A program made the position numbers and the translations under genes. The notes beneath the pieces are model-generated. The model made no database searches. It worked only from the letters and a program-made list of their open reading frames with translations, and was not told where the DNA came from. This document shows, in pieces, positions 1 through 7,678 of a stretch of 64,000 nt of DNA. Source of the DNA: Vreelandella hamiltonii (lineage in GTDB: Bacteria > Pseudomonadota > Gammaproteobacteria > Pseudomonadales > Halomonadaceae). The DNA lies in the NCBI RefSeq assembly GCF_014651775.1, contig NZ_BMXN01000010.1, forward strand, positions 36,616-100,615, written 5' to 3'. How positions within the stretch are numbered: position 1 is the stretch's first letter; the number at the start of each line of letters is the position of its first letter.

Positions 1-306
1 GACACGGGCGTATTTCCAGAGCTTATAGGTGCCGTCCCCCACCGGGATGGTGCGGAAGAAGTTGCAGGCGGCTACAACAGTCTCGTAATCAGGGACATCG
101 GCCATGATGTAGGCGGTCCAGGGGGCGGTGGCGGAAGGGCCGACCATGATGCGGTCGTCATCCATGATCCCCAGGATAGTGACGCCGGGGAGTTCATCAA
201 TGCCTTGCATCATCTGGCTGAAGGCTTGCCAGACTTGCTTGCCTTCCTCAGCGGTTGCATTCATGAAGTTTTGGTTGATACCGATGCAGAAAAGTACGCG
301 ATGCAT
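1..306 (-). CDS. iacB: IacB-like small protein of indole-3-acetate catabolism (3' end off the window)
   Basis: The reading frame begins at an ATG at 306 with a GGAG ribosome site just upstream and runs off the left edge, giving about 102 residues that start MHRVLFCIGINQNF. The pattern of an N-terminal FCIGINQNF, then a GIMDDDRIMVGPS segment, WTAYIMADVPDYE and TIPVGDGTYKLWKY is what I recall for IacB, a roughly 108-residue protein conserved in indole-3-acetate (IAA) degradation clusters. It lies 37 bases downstream of the IacA-like gene on the same strand, so it is probably cotranscribed. The biochemical role of IacB is not firmly established; it has been placed at an early oxidative step. The call rests on remembered family sequence plus the neighbour. 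Confidence 0.7.
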   Translation of the reverse strand, partial: MHRVLFCIGINQNFMNATAEEGKQVWQAFSQMMQGIDELPGVTILGIMDDDRIMVGPSATAPWTAYIMADVPDYETVVAACNFFRTIPVGDGTYKLWKYARV

Positions 307-342
307 AATGTCGATCTCCGTTGGTTAAACTACGTAGGGTGG

Positions 343-1488
343 TTATAGGTAACCCGGTAAAGGGTCATGGCCGAAGAAGATCGCGCCGGCGTTCTTCCAG
401 GTGATCTCGCCCATAAAGGCGTGCTGGGTGCACAACTGCGAGTCACGCAGAATGCGCGAGAGAGGGTGGCCGTTTTCGGCCCCAGTCATACCGCTGATCT
501 GATATACGCTGCGAATCGCCTCAGCGCACTCATGGGTCAAATGGGTGGTAGAGAGGCGCAGCAGGTTGACCTGCTCACGGCTTGGTTCGCCCCCGGCCAG
601 AATGCTCGCCCAGGCGGCCTCAGTACTCTCATAGAAGAAGGCCCGGGCGGCGCGAACTTTGGCCTCGGCCTTGCCGAGGGCAATCTGGGCATACTCACGC
701 TCACCCAGGTTGGGGGCGCCAGTGACCGATTTCCGCCCACCGGCCGTGGCGCGGACGATATCCAATGCCTCGCGGGCCAAACCCAGTGTCGTCACTGCCA
801 ACACCTGAGCGGCGAAGGAGAGCGATGGGTAGCGAAAGAAGGGGGAATCGACGTTGGGTTTGCCGCCGCGCACGAAGGTCCAGGCTTCTGGAACATAGGC
901 GTCCTCGACAACCAGGTCGTGGCTGCCGGTGGCTACCATGCCCAACATATCCCAGGTCGGGTCGATCTTCACCTGGTCGCGGGGCAGCACTGCCATGCGC
1001 GGCAGCGCTCCCTCTTCGGCGGGGAGAATGCCTACACCACATAGCGAAGCCCCCATACAACCACTGGCAAATTTCCACCGTCCTTTGATACGGAAACCGT
1101 TATCGACCCGCTCAGCGGGTTGGGGCGGAAAAATCCCGCCAGCGAAGACGATATCAGGGGAATCCCGCCACACTTCCTTTAGGGTCTCCTCGGGTAACGC
1201 GGCCAAATAGGCGGGGTTCATGCCAAAACTCGCTACCCAGCCAGAGGAGCCATCCGCCGCCGAGATCGCTTCGACCATTTTCAGGAACTCGGATGGCGAC
1301 TTCTCATCACCGCCGTAGCTGGCGGGTACCATAGCGCGATAGACGCCAATGGCTTTGAACTCATCAATGATGTCCATAGGGATATGGCGCAACTCCTCGA
1401 ACTCTTCGCGCCGAGATCGGATAGACTCGAGCAGCGCATCAAAACGCGCCTCGCCTCCCCACAGTGATTTATCTATGCACTGTTGCAT
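343..1488 (-). CDS. iacA: IacA-like flavin-dependent monooxygenase (acyl-CoA dehydrogenase fold)
   Basis: The 381-residue product has an acyl-CoA dehydrogenase/HpaB-like fold: N-terminal helical domain (about 10-110, with VPASYGGDEKSP), a central beta domain (about 115-205, GRWKFASGCMGASLCG) and a C-terminal helical domain (about 230-360). IacA enzymes of this fold hydroxylate indole-3-acetate at the first step of its degradation. The ATG at 1488 has AGGAGAG upstream and overlaps the amidase stop by 20 bases, so translation is probably coupled. Presence of an IacB-like gene downstream and an amidase upstream supports the Iac reading. A generic acyl-CoA dehydrogenase-family monooxygenase acting on another aromatic is the alternative. 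Confidence 0.72.
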   Translation of the reverse strand: MQQCIDKSLWGGEARFDALLESIRSRREEFEELRHIPMDIIDEFKAIGVYRAMVPASYGGDEKSPSEFLKMVEAISAADGSSGWVASFGMNPAYLAALPEETLKEVWRDSPDIVFAGGIFPPQPAERVDNGFRIKGRWKFASGCMGASLCGVGILPAEEGALPRMAVLPRDQVKIDPTWDMLGMVATGSHDLVVEDAYVPEAWTFVRGGKPNVDSPFFRYPSLSFAAQVLAVTTLGLAREALDIVRATAGGRKSVTGAPNLGEREYAQIALGKAEAKVRAARAFFYESTEAAWASILAGGEPSREQVNLLRLSTTHLTHECAEAIRSVYQISGMTGAENGHPLSRILRDSQLCTQHAFMGEITWKNAGAIFFGHDPLPGYL

Positions 1489-2698
1489 GCTTCTCTCCTG
1501 TTTGTTGTTCCTCTACCGCCGACAGCACCTGCCCCATGAGTTGAGAAGCCGCCCGACAGACGCCTGCGTCATCGCCACGACGCCCTACCAACTGCATGGA
1601 GACCGGGAGTGCTTGCTGAGAATCAAGGGGAATCGATAAGGCGGGATGCCCTGACAGATTGAAGGGGCGCACAAGGGACGAGATTTTCAGATCCTGCTGG
1701 CCCGCCAACGCCTCCTGAACGGTCATGGGAAAATGCGGCAGCGTTGGCAGCACCAGGACATCATGCCGCTCTAGCACTGCGTCGACTTCGGCGGTAAAGG
1801 CACGACGTATGCGCTCCGCCTCCTTTAGCTCGGCATCGGTCGTCGCGGCAGCGGCTTTCAAACGCTGATCAACATCCGCGCCCACCTTGCCCGTGGCAAG
1901 TAACGCCTCGCAAGCACGGAAAGTTTCGCGATTGATAACCACCATGGCAGCTTCAAACGCCTCGGCCATAAGCGGCAAGGTGACATCCCCACGCGCCAGT
2001 CCAGACCAGCTTAGCTGGCCTTCGATACTTGCCCAAATGGCCGGCTCAGCATTCACGCTGATACACCCCAGAACAGGTGCAGAACCCTTCACTGGCGACT
2101 GAAAGGAAGGATCAATCGCACTCATGAAAGCCATTAGTACGTGGAGATCGCGAGCCATGGGGCCCACGCAATCGAGGCTACTTTCCGCTGGCATAACCCC
2201 TTGGCGACTCAAGCGTCCGAAGGTGGGTTTAAGGCCGTAGACACCACAGCAAGCAGCGGGGACGCGAATAGAACCGCCGGTGTCTGTACCAATACCAATA
2301 TCGGCAAGACCAGCGGCCACCGCGGCGGCCGACCCACTGGAAGAACCGCCAGGGATAAGGGTGGGGTAGCGCGGATTCTCTGGCGTGCCAGCCCAGGCAT
2401 TGATGCCCGTCATACCAAACGCCAGCTCATGCAGATTGGCCTTCCCTACAATGTGGTATCCCGCTTTGAGGGTTCGCTTGACAATCTCTGCATGAGCCAC
2501 GGCTGGCGGTGCGTCAGCAAGGGCAGCGGATCCTGCGCAGGTGGGGAAACCGGCGATATCGATCGTATCTTTAACGACCACTTTGCGCGGCCCCTGCCCC
2601 AGGCTTAACCTCGATGTCAGTATAGTCACCTCAGCCACCTCGCTAGACTTATCACATGAAATTTCAAGTAAATAGGCATAGAGTTTATAACCATTCAT
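1469..2698 (-). CDS. iacH: Amidase-signature hydrolase, IacH-like
   Basis: The 409-residue product is an amidase-signature enzyme. Lys43 (VVVKDTIDIAG), the Gly/Ser-rich loop at 117-124 (GGSSSGSA) and Ser143 (DTGGSIRVPA) form the expected Lys-cisSer-Ser catalytic set. Amidase-like IacH is a usual member of IAA degradation clusters, and indoleacetamide hydrolases belong to the same family, so it could hydrolyse an amide or an N-conjugate of IAA. It lies 15 bases downstream of the TRAP large permease and overlaps iacA. The ATG at 2698 lacks a clear ribosome site; a GTG about 20 codons in is possible because the first 25 residues are not family-like. Confidence 0.65.
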   Translation of the reverse strand: MNGYKLYAYLLEISCDKSSEVAEVTILTSRLSLGQGPRKVVVKDTIDIAGFPTCAGSAALADAPPAVAHAEIVKRTLKAGYHIVGKANLHELAFGMTGINAWAGTPENPRYPTLIPGGSSSGSAAAVAAGLADIGIGTDTGGSIRVPAACCGVYGLKPTFGRLSRQGVMPAESSLDCVGPMARDLHVLMAFMSAIDPSFQSPVKGSAPVLGCISVNAEPAIWASIEGQLSWSGLARGDVTLPLMAEAFEAAMVVINRETFRACEALLATGKVGADVDQRLKAAAATTDAELKEAERIRRAFTAEVDAVLERHDVLVLPTLPHFPMTVQEALAGQQDLKISSLVRPFNLSGHPALSIPLDSQQALPVSMQLVGRRGDDAGVCRAASQLMGQVLSAVEEQQTGEKHATVHR

Positions 2699-2713
2699 CT
2701 AATCGGGTGAGCG

Positions 2714-4003
2714 TTAAAGGACGAACAATACGATCTGAGGTAACACTAGCAGCAAGGCAATGCACAGCAGATAAGGGGGTATGAAGTAACCCACTCCACG
2801 GAATGTCTCACCCATTCGTAACTCTGCATCCAGGCTCTTTACAATGAAAGCGTTCACCCCCACCGGCGGCGTAATCGCCCCCATGCTGGTAACAATACAT
2901 ACCACCACGCCGAACCAAATGGGGTCGTAACCCAAGGCAAGCGCTACGGGAAAGAAAATCGGGATTGAGATAATTAAAAATCCCATCGCATCCATTAGCG
3001 CTCCGCCGATCACATAGATCAGCAGGATACAGGCCATTACCATTATGGCTGGCAAGGGCAGTGCTGCTGCCCACTCGCCCACCATGTAAGGCAGTCTTGT
3101 GATGGTAAGAAAGCGCCCGAAGATGACGGCTCCAGCAACCAACATCAAGATCATGGCCGACGACTTGAGTGCATTAGCGATGGCCTCACTCAAGACGGCC
3201 CAAGAGAGTTTTCCTTGTATCAGGGTAATCAGCATTGCGCCAATGCAGCCCACTGCAGCAGCCTCTGTTGAGGTGAACCAGCCAGCAAATAGCCCGCCTA
3301 GGACCAGCGTAAAGAGGGCACCAATTTCGATAATACCTTTTAACGAGCGCCACCTTACCGACCAGCTCGAACGCACACCTGCGGGGCCCATATCAAGTCG
3401 ACGGCGACAGAGCAGTCCAATCGTCGCGATAAATAGCACGATCAGGATAAGCCCAGGGACAATACTGGCCAGAAACAGATCGCGAATGGCCAGTTCGGCT
3501 TGCAGCGCAATAACAATCAGCACAGAGCTTGGTGGGATGATGACCCCCAGCGTGCCCCCCGCCGCGACACTGCCTGCACTGAGCGCACGGTTATAGCCAA
3601 ATTTCTTCATTTCGGGGAGAGCAATGGTGCCGACAGTGGCTGCCGTGGCCGTGTTCGAACCACTAACCGCTGCAAAACCTGCGCTGCTAAGGATCGTCGT
3701 TGTGGCCATAGAGCCGCGGAAATGGCCTATCCAAGCATAGGCAGCCGCAAATATCTTTTCCGTTATCCCCGAGCGAAACAGTAATTCCCCCATAAAAATA
3801 AATAGGGGTATGACACTAAGAGAGTAACCCGATAACTGCTCCCAGATTCCTGAGCTAATAACGTTATACGCAGCAATAGGGCTAGTCATGTAAAGCATGC
3901 CAAAAAAACCCACCATGAACATGGCGAAGCTAATCGGCATTTTTAACAAAATAAGAAGAAACAAACAGAGTACGCCTAACAAAGCTACCAGCGTCATACT
4001 CAT
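2714..4003 (-). CDS. TRAP transporter large permease (DctM family)
   Basis: A 429-residue, highly hydrophobic protein with the repeated membrane-segment pattern of DctM, the Na+-coupled permease subunit of TRAP transporters. Family markers include SGSNTATAATVGTIALPEM near 117-135, GTLGVIIPPSSVLIVI, and ITPPVGVNAFIVKSL near the end. It overlaps the small permease gene by four bases, ATG within the stop, so the two are translationally coupled. Lying between the Q/P subunits and the Iac enzymes, it most likely imports the substrate of that pathway, an aryl-acetate such as IAA; that is inference from gene order. Codon and base usage look more AT-rich than in the second TRAP system of this window. 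Confidence 0.9.
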   Translation of the reverse strand: MSMTLVALLGVLCLFLLILLKMPISFAMFMVGFFGMLYMTSPIAAYNVISSGIWEQLSGYSLSVIPLFIFMGELLFRSGITEKIFAAAYAWIGHFRGSMATTTILSSAGFAAVSGSNTATAATVGTIALPEMKKFGYNRALSAGSVAAGGTLGVIIPPSSVLIVIALQAELAIRDLFLASIVPGLILIVLFIATIGLLCRRRLDMGPAGVRSSWSVRWRSLKGIIEIGALFTLVLGGLFAGWFTSTEAAAVGCIGAMLITLIQGKLSWAVLSEAIANALKSSAMILMLVAGAVIFGRFLTITRLPYMVGEWAAALPLPAIMVMACILLIYVIGGALMDAMGFLIISIPIFFPVALALGYDPIWFGVVVCIVTSMGAITPPVGVNAFIVKSLDAELRMGETFRGVGYFIPPYLLCIALLLVLPQIVLFVL

Positions 4004-4476
4004 TGTGTTACCACCTTTTTTAGACTACTCAAAAAGTCTGCTAAAAGAACCAAGCAAAAAGCAGAAAACCCTAGTGCCACTAGATAAACAATTGGGTAAA
4101 ACGCAATACGCAGTGTTTGCGATAAAGAGCCTCTTTGCATAGCGCTAAAGCCATACTCCCAGAGTTTCCAAGCCACCATGGAGAAGAATAAAAAACTTGC
4201 GCCTGAGACCAAGACATAGAGAACGCTTTGCAGTCGGGTGGGCAAATGTTCGACCAGCAAGTCCAGCTCAATATGCGCTTTAGTAAGCTGGGAGTAAGCG
4301 AGCGATAGCGCTACTACTACCGCTGTTAGCCAGCCCACCATTTCGGTGGTACCACCAAATGAAGAGCTAACTTGGCGCATTACGATGTTACCGACCACCA
4401 GAAATACCATCATTAGTAATGCTGAGCCGGCTACATAGAGTAAGAGACGGCTAATTACCCAATTAAATTTATTCAT
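4000..4476 (-). CDS. TRAP transporter small permease (DctQ family)
   Basis: The 158-residue protein has four predicted membrane segments (about 8-28, 48-68, 85-110, 125-150) and the DctQ hallmark of a conserved polar turn after TM2 (LAYSQLTKAHIELDLLVEHLP). DctQ bridges the binding protein and the large permease in TRAP systems. Its stop overlaps the dctM start, and the binding-protein gene ends 74 bases upstream, so P-Q-M form one unit with the Iac genes downstream. The start ATG at 4476 is well placed relative to the first membrane helix. Confidence 0.88.
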   Translation of the reverse strand: MNKFNWVISRLLLYVAGSALLMMVFLVVGNIVMRQVSSSFGGTTEMVGWLTAVVVALSLAYSQLTKAHIELDLLVEHLPTRLQSVLYVLVSGASFLFFSMVAWKLWEYGFSAMQRGSLSQTLRIAFYPIVYLVALGFSAFCLVLLADFLSSLKKVVTQ

Positions 4477-4549
4477 GGTAACTACCTAGATCCATCAGCA
4501 TGGCGCTTACTGGGCGCAAAGATATACGCCCAGACAAAAAGCGTAGGCA

Positions 4550-5590
4550 CTATTGGTTTTGTTCGATCAGCTCAATAAACCGATCGCGCAACTCAAAGGC
4601 AGGAAGCCCTTGAGCAGCCACCTCTTCCAGCCGTTGCTCATTGATGGGCTCCAGCAAGCTCGACCAGCGCTCAGCCTCATCTTCGGACAAGGAGAGCTGC
4701 TCAAGCTCATGGTTCTCAGCAGCCCACATCAAGGATTCCTGGATGTGTTCATCGAGATACTTACCTGCATAGGAGGCCATTTCGGCACCCAATGCATCGA
4801 TCTCCTGCTGAACGTTTTCAGGTAAGGCGTCCCACCGCTGCTGATTCATCACCGCAACGAAGACCACGTTGGTCAGAGGATAGTCAGTGATGTAGCTCAC
4901 ATTGCGGGCATACTGCAGATCCATCAGCGTCTCGCGGGAACCTACATAGCCACTAACAATACCGGCCTGAAGGGCTTCACCCGTTTCCGCCTGAGAGAGA
5001 CCTACAGGCACGCCCCCAAGGGCTTGAATAACGGCAGTGCTGTCACCTGGCACCCTGATCTCTTGGCCCTCAAGATCCTCCAGCGAAGCCACTGGTTCTT
5101 GCGTATGTAGGTAGCCTGGCTCGGAGGTGAACGCCGTAATGACTTTAAATTCTTCCAAGCCCAACGTCTCTGCAGGAAACTCTTTGATGAGTTCGTACAC
5201 TGCCTGGCTGGCTGTCTGCGAATCCACTTCGATGCCCGTTAGGTTTCCGGCCAAATTGAGTAACGGAAAACGTCCCGGCTCGTATGAGGTAGCAGAGAGA
5301 CCGATATCGGCAACACCGTTTAAGACGCCATCGAACATGTTGGCAGCTGTCAGCAACGTTCCGCCTGGGAAGGTGTTGACGTTTACCTGGCCATCGGTTC
5401 TTTCGTTAAGCTCTTTCGCCCAGTGTTCCATCTGCACGGCGGGAAAGGTTTGGGCAGGCGCAAAGAAGGCATAGCTGAGGTTGATATTTTCCGCTAGCGC
5501 ACTGGTGCTGAGAAGCACCCCAGCGCATACGGCGCTCAAACGTGTCAGACAGCGAGTAGTGTCGAGCCGCAGCTGTTTTTGGCTGGTCAT
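4550..5590 (-). CDS. TRAP transporter substrate-binding protein (DctP family)
   Basis: A 346-residue exported protein: a charged N-terminus and hydrophobic stretch (about 15-33) ending in a SALA-E cleavage site, then a DctP fold with ELNERTDGQVNVNTFPGG, LEGQEIRVPGD (the Arg of the IRV motif normally salt-bridges a substrate carboxylate) and LQAGIVSGYVG. That Arg predicts a carboxylate ligand, consistent with indole-3-acetate or a similar aryl acid for the operon it heads; the ligand is not shown by sequence alone. It is the first gene of the leftward operon and follows an AT-rich regulatory region with a 14-bp inverted repeat at 5696-5735. Confidence 0.88.
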   Translation of the reverse strand: MTSQKQLRLDTTRCLTRLSAVCAGVLLSTSALAENINLSYAFFAPAQTFPAVQMEHWAKELNERTDGQVNVNTFPGGTLLTAANMFDGVLNGVADIGLSATSYEPGRFPLLNLAGNLTGIEVDSQTASQAVYELIKEFPAETLGLEEFKVITAFTSEPGYLHTQEPVASLEDLEGQEIRVPGDSTAVIQALGGVPVGLSQAETGEALQAGIVSGYVGSRETLMDLQYARNVSYITDYPLTNVVFVAVMNQQRWDALPENVQQEIDALGAEMASYAGKYLDEHIQESLMWAAENHELEQLSLSEDEAERWSSLLEPINEQRLEEVAAQGLPAFELRDRFIELIEQNQ

Positions 5591-5695
5591 TGGTCATTAG
5601 CCCTATTTGTTTTTGTGTTGAATGTCAGGTAAGCCTAGCAGAAACATTCAACATCACATGAAAAGTAAAGTAAATACCCCGAAAGAAAAACGAGG

Positions 5696-5735
5696 TTTTT
5701 TTCATAATGCAAAAATATTTCCATTATGAAAAAAA
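5696..5735. promoter_or_regulatory. 14-bp perfect inverted repeat in the promoter region of the TRAP-iac operon
   Basis: Left arm 5696-5709 (TTTTTTTCATAATG) and right arm 5722-5735 are perfect inverse complements around a 12-base AT-rich centre. The repeat lies 106 bases upstream of the DctP start in the 337-base gene-free stretch 5591-5927, which otherwise holds only AT-rich sequence and the tRNA terminator. Length, spacing and position fit a dimeric-regulator operator. No regulator gene is visible within the window, so the protein that binds is unknown. It is not followed by the features of an intrinsic terminator beyond its own A/T ends, though a terminator role on either strand cannot be excluded. 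Confidence 0.55.
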
Positions 5736-5884
5736 CTTCATTAAATCAATAACAAAAAAATGTTGATTGAGAAACAGCTTTAAAATTAGCGAATAATCAA
5801 GCTTGCTTGCAGTAGGAGCGCACCAACAACGTGCACTTTTGAAATACTTCTGATTACTACGACTACGTGAGAAATTAACAAACC

Positions 5885-5918
5885 AAAAAAGCCCACGATC
5901 TTGATCGTGGGCTTTTTT
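5885..5918 (-). terminator. Intrinsic terminator of tRNA-Arg (bidirectional shape)
   Basis: A perfect 10-bp stem (5891-5900 with 5903-5912, GCCCACGATC and its complement) with a two-base gap is flanked by six A on the left and six T on the right. Read on the minus strand it ends ten bases after the tRNA CCA and runs into six U, so it terminates the tRNA transcript; the opposite T-tract lets it also stop any rightward transcription. Confidence 0.9.
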
Positions 5919-5927
5919 GGTTCATTC

Positions 5928-6004
5928 TGGCGCGCCCGGCAGGAATTGAACCTGCGACCTTCGGCTTCGGAGGCCGACACTCTATCCAACTGAGCTACGG
6001 GCGC
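5928..6004 (-). tRNA. tRNA-Arg (anticodon CCG)
   Basis: A 77-base cloverleaf on the minus strand: acceptor GCGCCCG pairs with CGGGCGC, D-arm AGCTCAGTTGGAT, anticodon stem TCGGC/GCCGA with loop CTCCGAA (anticodon CCG, complement at 5968-5970), T-loop GGTTCAATTCC and an encoded CCA at 5928-5930. It reads CGG codons. The 3' end faces the AT-rich TRAP-iac operon, the classical geometry of a genomic island inserted at a tRNA 3' end. Confidence 0.97.
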
Positions 6005-6015
6005 TTTGGGTGCGT

Positions 6016-6044
6016 ATCGTACCCGTGTGGGGGCGTGGTGTCCA
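6016..6044 (-). promoter_or_regulatory. Sigma-70 promoter of tRNA-Arg
   Basis: On the minus strand TGGACA (6044-6039), 17 bases, then TACGAT (6021-6016) form a good sigma-70 promoter whose -10 box ends 11 bases before the first base of the tRNA. This leaves a leader of only a few bases, as usual for tRNA genes. Confidence 0.75.
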
Positions 6045-6158
6045 GCCGCTTGGCGGTTTTCGGCGCGTAGATGATTGACCGTTTTCCCTGCGGTGGTGCA
6101 TGCTCTGGGGGCACTTTTGCACCTCGCACCTACCCTGATCCGTTTGGGAACATAATAA

Positions 6159-7157
6159 ATGAAAACATTTGCACGTAGTACGCTGGCACTGGGCATCTCA
6201 CTGGCGCTGGTCGGCGCCGCGAACGCCAACGAATTTGCCGACATGAACCCCGTGACCCTTCGCCTGGCCCACGTGGTGAACGAGCAGGATGGCTTCCATA
6301 TTGCCGCCACCAAGTTCGAAGAGCTGGTGGAAGAGCGCACCGAAGGCAAGGTGAACATCGAGATCTTCCCCAACGCCTCGCTGGGCGATGAGCGCACGCT
6401 GCTGGAAGGCATGCAGATCGGCACCGTGGACATGGGCGTGATCACCAACGGGCCGGTGGCCAACTTCGTGGAAGAGATGGCGGTCTTCGAACTGCCCTTC
6501 CTGTTCCCCACTCCTGAAGCCGCCTATGGCGTGCTGGATGGCCCCATTGGCCAGGAGCTGCTGGACAAGCTGGCCGACGTGAACCTGAAAGGCCTGGCCT
6601 ACGCCGAGCGCGGCTTCCGCAACCTGACCAACAGCGAGCGCGCCGTGAATTCGCCGGAAGACCTGGATGGCCTGCGCATTCGCGTGATGGAAAACCCGGT
6701 GTACACCGATACCTTCCGCGAGCTGGGGGCCAACGCCATCCCGATGGCCTGGACCGAAGCGCTGACCGCCATGCAGCAGGGCACCATCGACGGCCAGGAA
6801 AACCCGGTGAACGTGATTCACTCGTTCAAGCTGGATGAAACCCAGAACTACATGACCCTGTCACGCCACACCTACGCCCCTGCGATTTTCGTGATGGGCA
6901 TGCCTGCCTGGAACCAGCTGCCGGAAGCTGCCCAGGACGTCATCCGCCAGGCCGCCCGGGAAGCCGCCGAGCATGAGCGTCAGGTGAACGCCGATATGGA
7001 AGCCGAGCAGCTTGTCGACCTGCGCGAGGCGGGCATGGAAATCAACGACTCCCCCGATATGGAAGCCTTCCAGGCCGCCGTTGCGCCGGTTTATGAGAAG
7101 TACGGCCAGCAGTTCGGTGATTACCTGCCGCGCATTCAGGAGGCGCTGAATCAGTGA
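6159..7157 (+). CDS. TRAP transporter substrate-binding protein (DctP family), second system
   Basis: A 332-residue exported protein with a signal peptide (about 1-23, cut after ANA), then a DctP fold: LVEERTEGKVNIEIFPNASLG, LDGLRIRVMENPVYTDTF (the RIRVMENP motif carries the carboxylate-binding Arg) and QQGTIDGQENPVNVI. The motif set is that of the C4-dicarboxylate/sialate-type DctP branch, so an organic acid ligand is expected. It heads a tightly packed P-Q-M operon (four-base overlaps on both joins). The substrate is unknown; a convergent D-2-hydroxyacid dehydrogenase after the operon hints at a 2-oxo or 2-hydroxy acid. Confidence 0.92.
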   Translation: MKTFARSTLALGISLALVGAANANEFADMNPVTLRLAHVVNEQDGFHIAATKFEELVEERTEGKVNIEIFPNASLGDERTLLEGMQIGTVDMGVITNGPVANFVEEMAVFELPFLFPTPEAAYGVLDGPIGQELLDKLADVNLKGLAYAERGFRNLTNSERAVNSPEDLDGLRIRVMENPVYTDTFRELGANAIPMAWTEALTAMQQGTIDGQENPVNVIHSFKLDETQNYMTLSRHTYAPAIFVMGMPAWNQLPEAAQDVIRQAAREAAEHERQVNADMEAEQLVDLREAGMEINDSPDMEAFQAAVAPVYEKYGQQFGDYLPRIQEALNQ

Positions 7158-7678
7158 TGCCCTTTGCACAGCCTCTTTTGACGCTGCTGCAACGCATTGA
7201 ACGTGGGCTGGATGCCATCATCCAGCCCGTCGTGTTTGCGGGCATGGCAGCTTTGATCGGTGTGATCACGCTACAAATCGTGTCCCGGGTGTTTTTCAGT
7301 GCCGTGGGCTGGACCGAAGAGGTCGCGCGGTTTCTGCTGGTATGGATCACCTTTCTCGCGGGCACGCTGGCCTTCCAGCGTGGGCGGCACATTGCGGTCA
7401 CCTTTGCGGTGGATGCCCTGCCCCTGCCGCTGCGCAAGCTGGCCAAGTTGGCCGCGCTGGCCATCGTGCTGGCCTTCATGGTCACGCTGGTGATCATCGG
7501 CCATCGCTACATGCAGGTACAAAGCTTTCAGAAGTCGGCCGCGCTGCGTCTCTCGATGACCTACGTCTACGCCGTCATTCCGCTCTCGGCGGGCATCATG
7601 GCGTGGTATGCGCTGGTAGACATGGTCGAGGTGCTGGTGCACGGGCAGCCCATCACCGCCCAGGAGGAAGTGCTATGA
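7154..7678 (+). CDS. TRAP transporter small permease (DctQ family)
   Basis: The 174-residue protein has four hydrophobic segments (about 25-48, 55-75, 92-115, 132-155) and the typical motif with WTEEVARFLLVWITFLAG. The ATG lies inside the stop codon of the binding-protein gene, and its own stop overlaps the start of the large permease, indicating coupled translation. It forms the bridge subunit of the second TRAP importer. Confidence 0.92.
   Translation: MMPFAQPLLTLLQRIERGLDAIIQPVVFAGMAALIGVITLQIVSRVFFSAVGWTEEVARFLLVWITFLAGTLAFQRGRHIAVTFAVDALPLPLRKLAKLAALAIVLAFMVTLVIIGHRYMQVQSFQKSAALRLSMTYVYAVIPLSAGIMAWYALVDMVEVLVHGQPITAQEEVL

Noticed and set aside
7342-7674. N-terminal extension of the second DctM frame
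   Set aside because: It lies wholly inside dctQ in another frame; DctM starts at the ATG that overlaps the dctQ stop.
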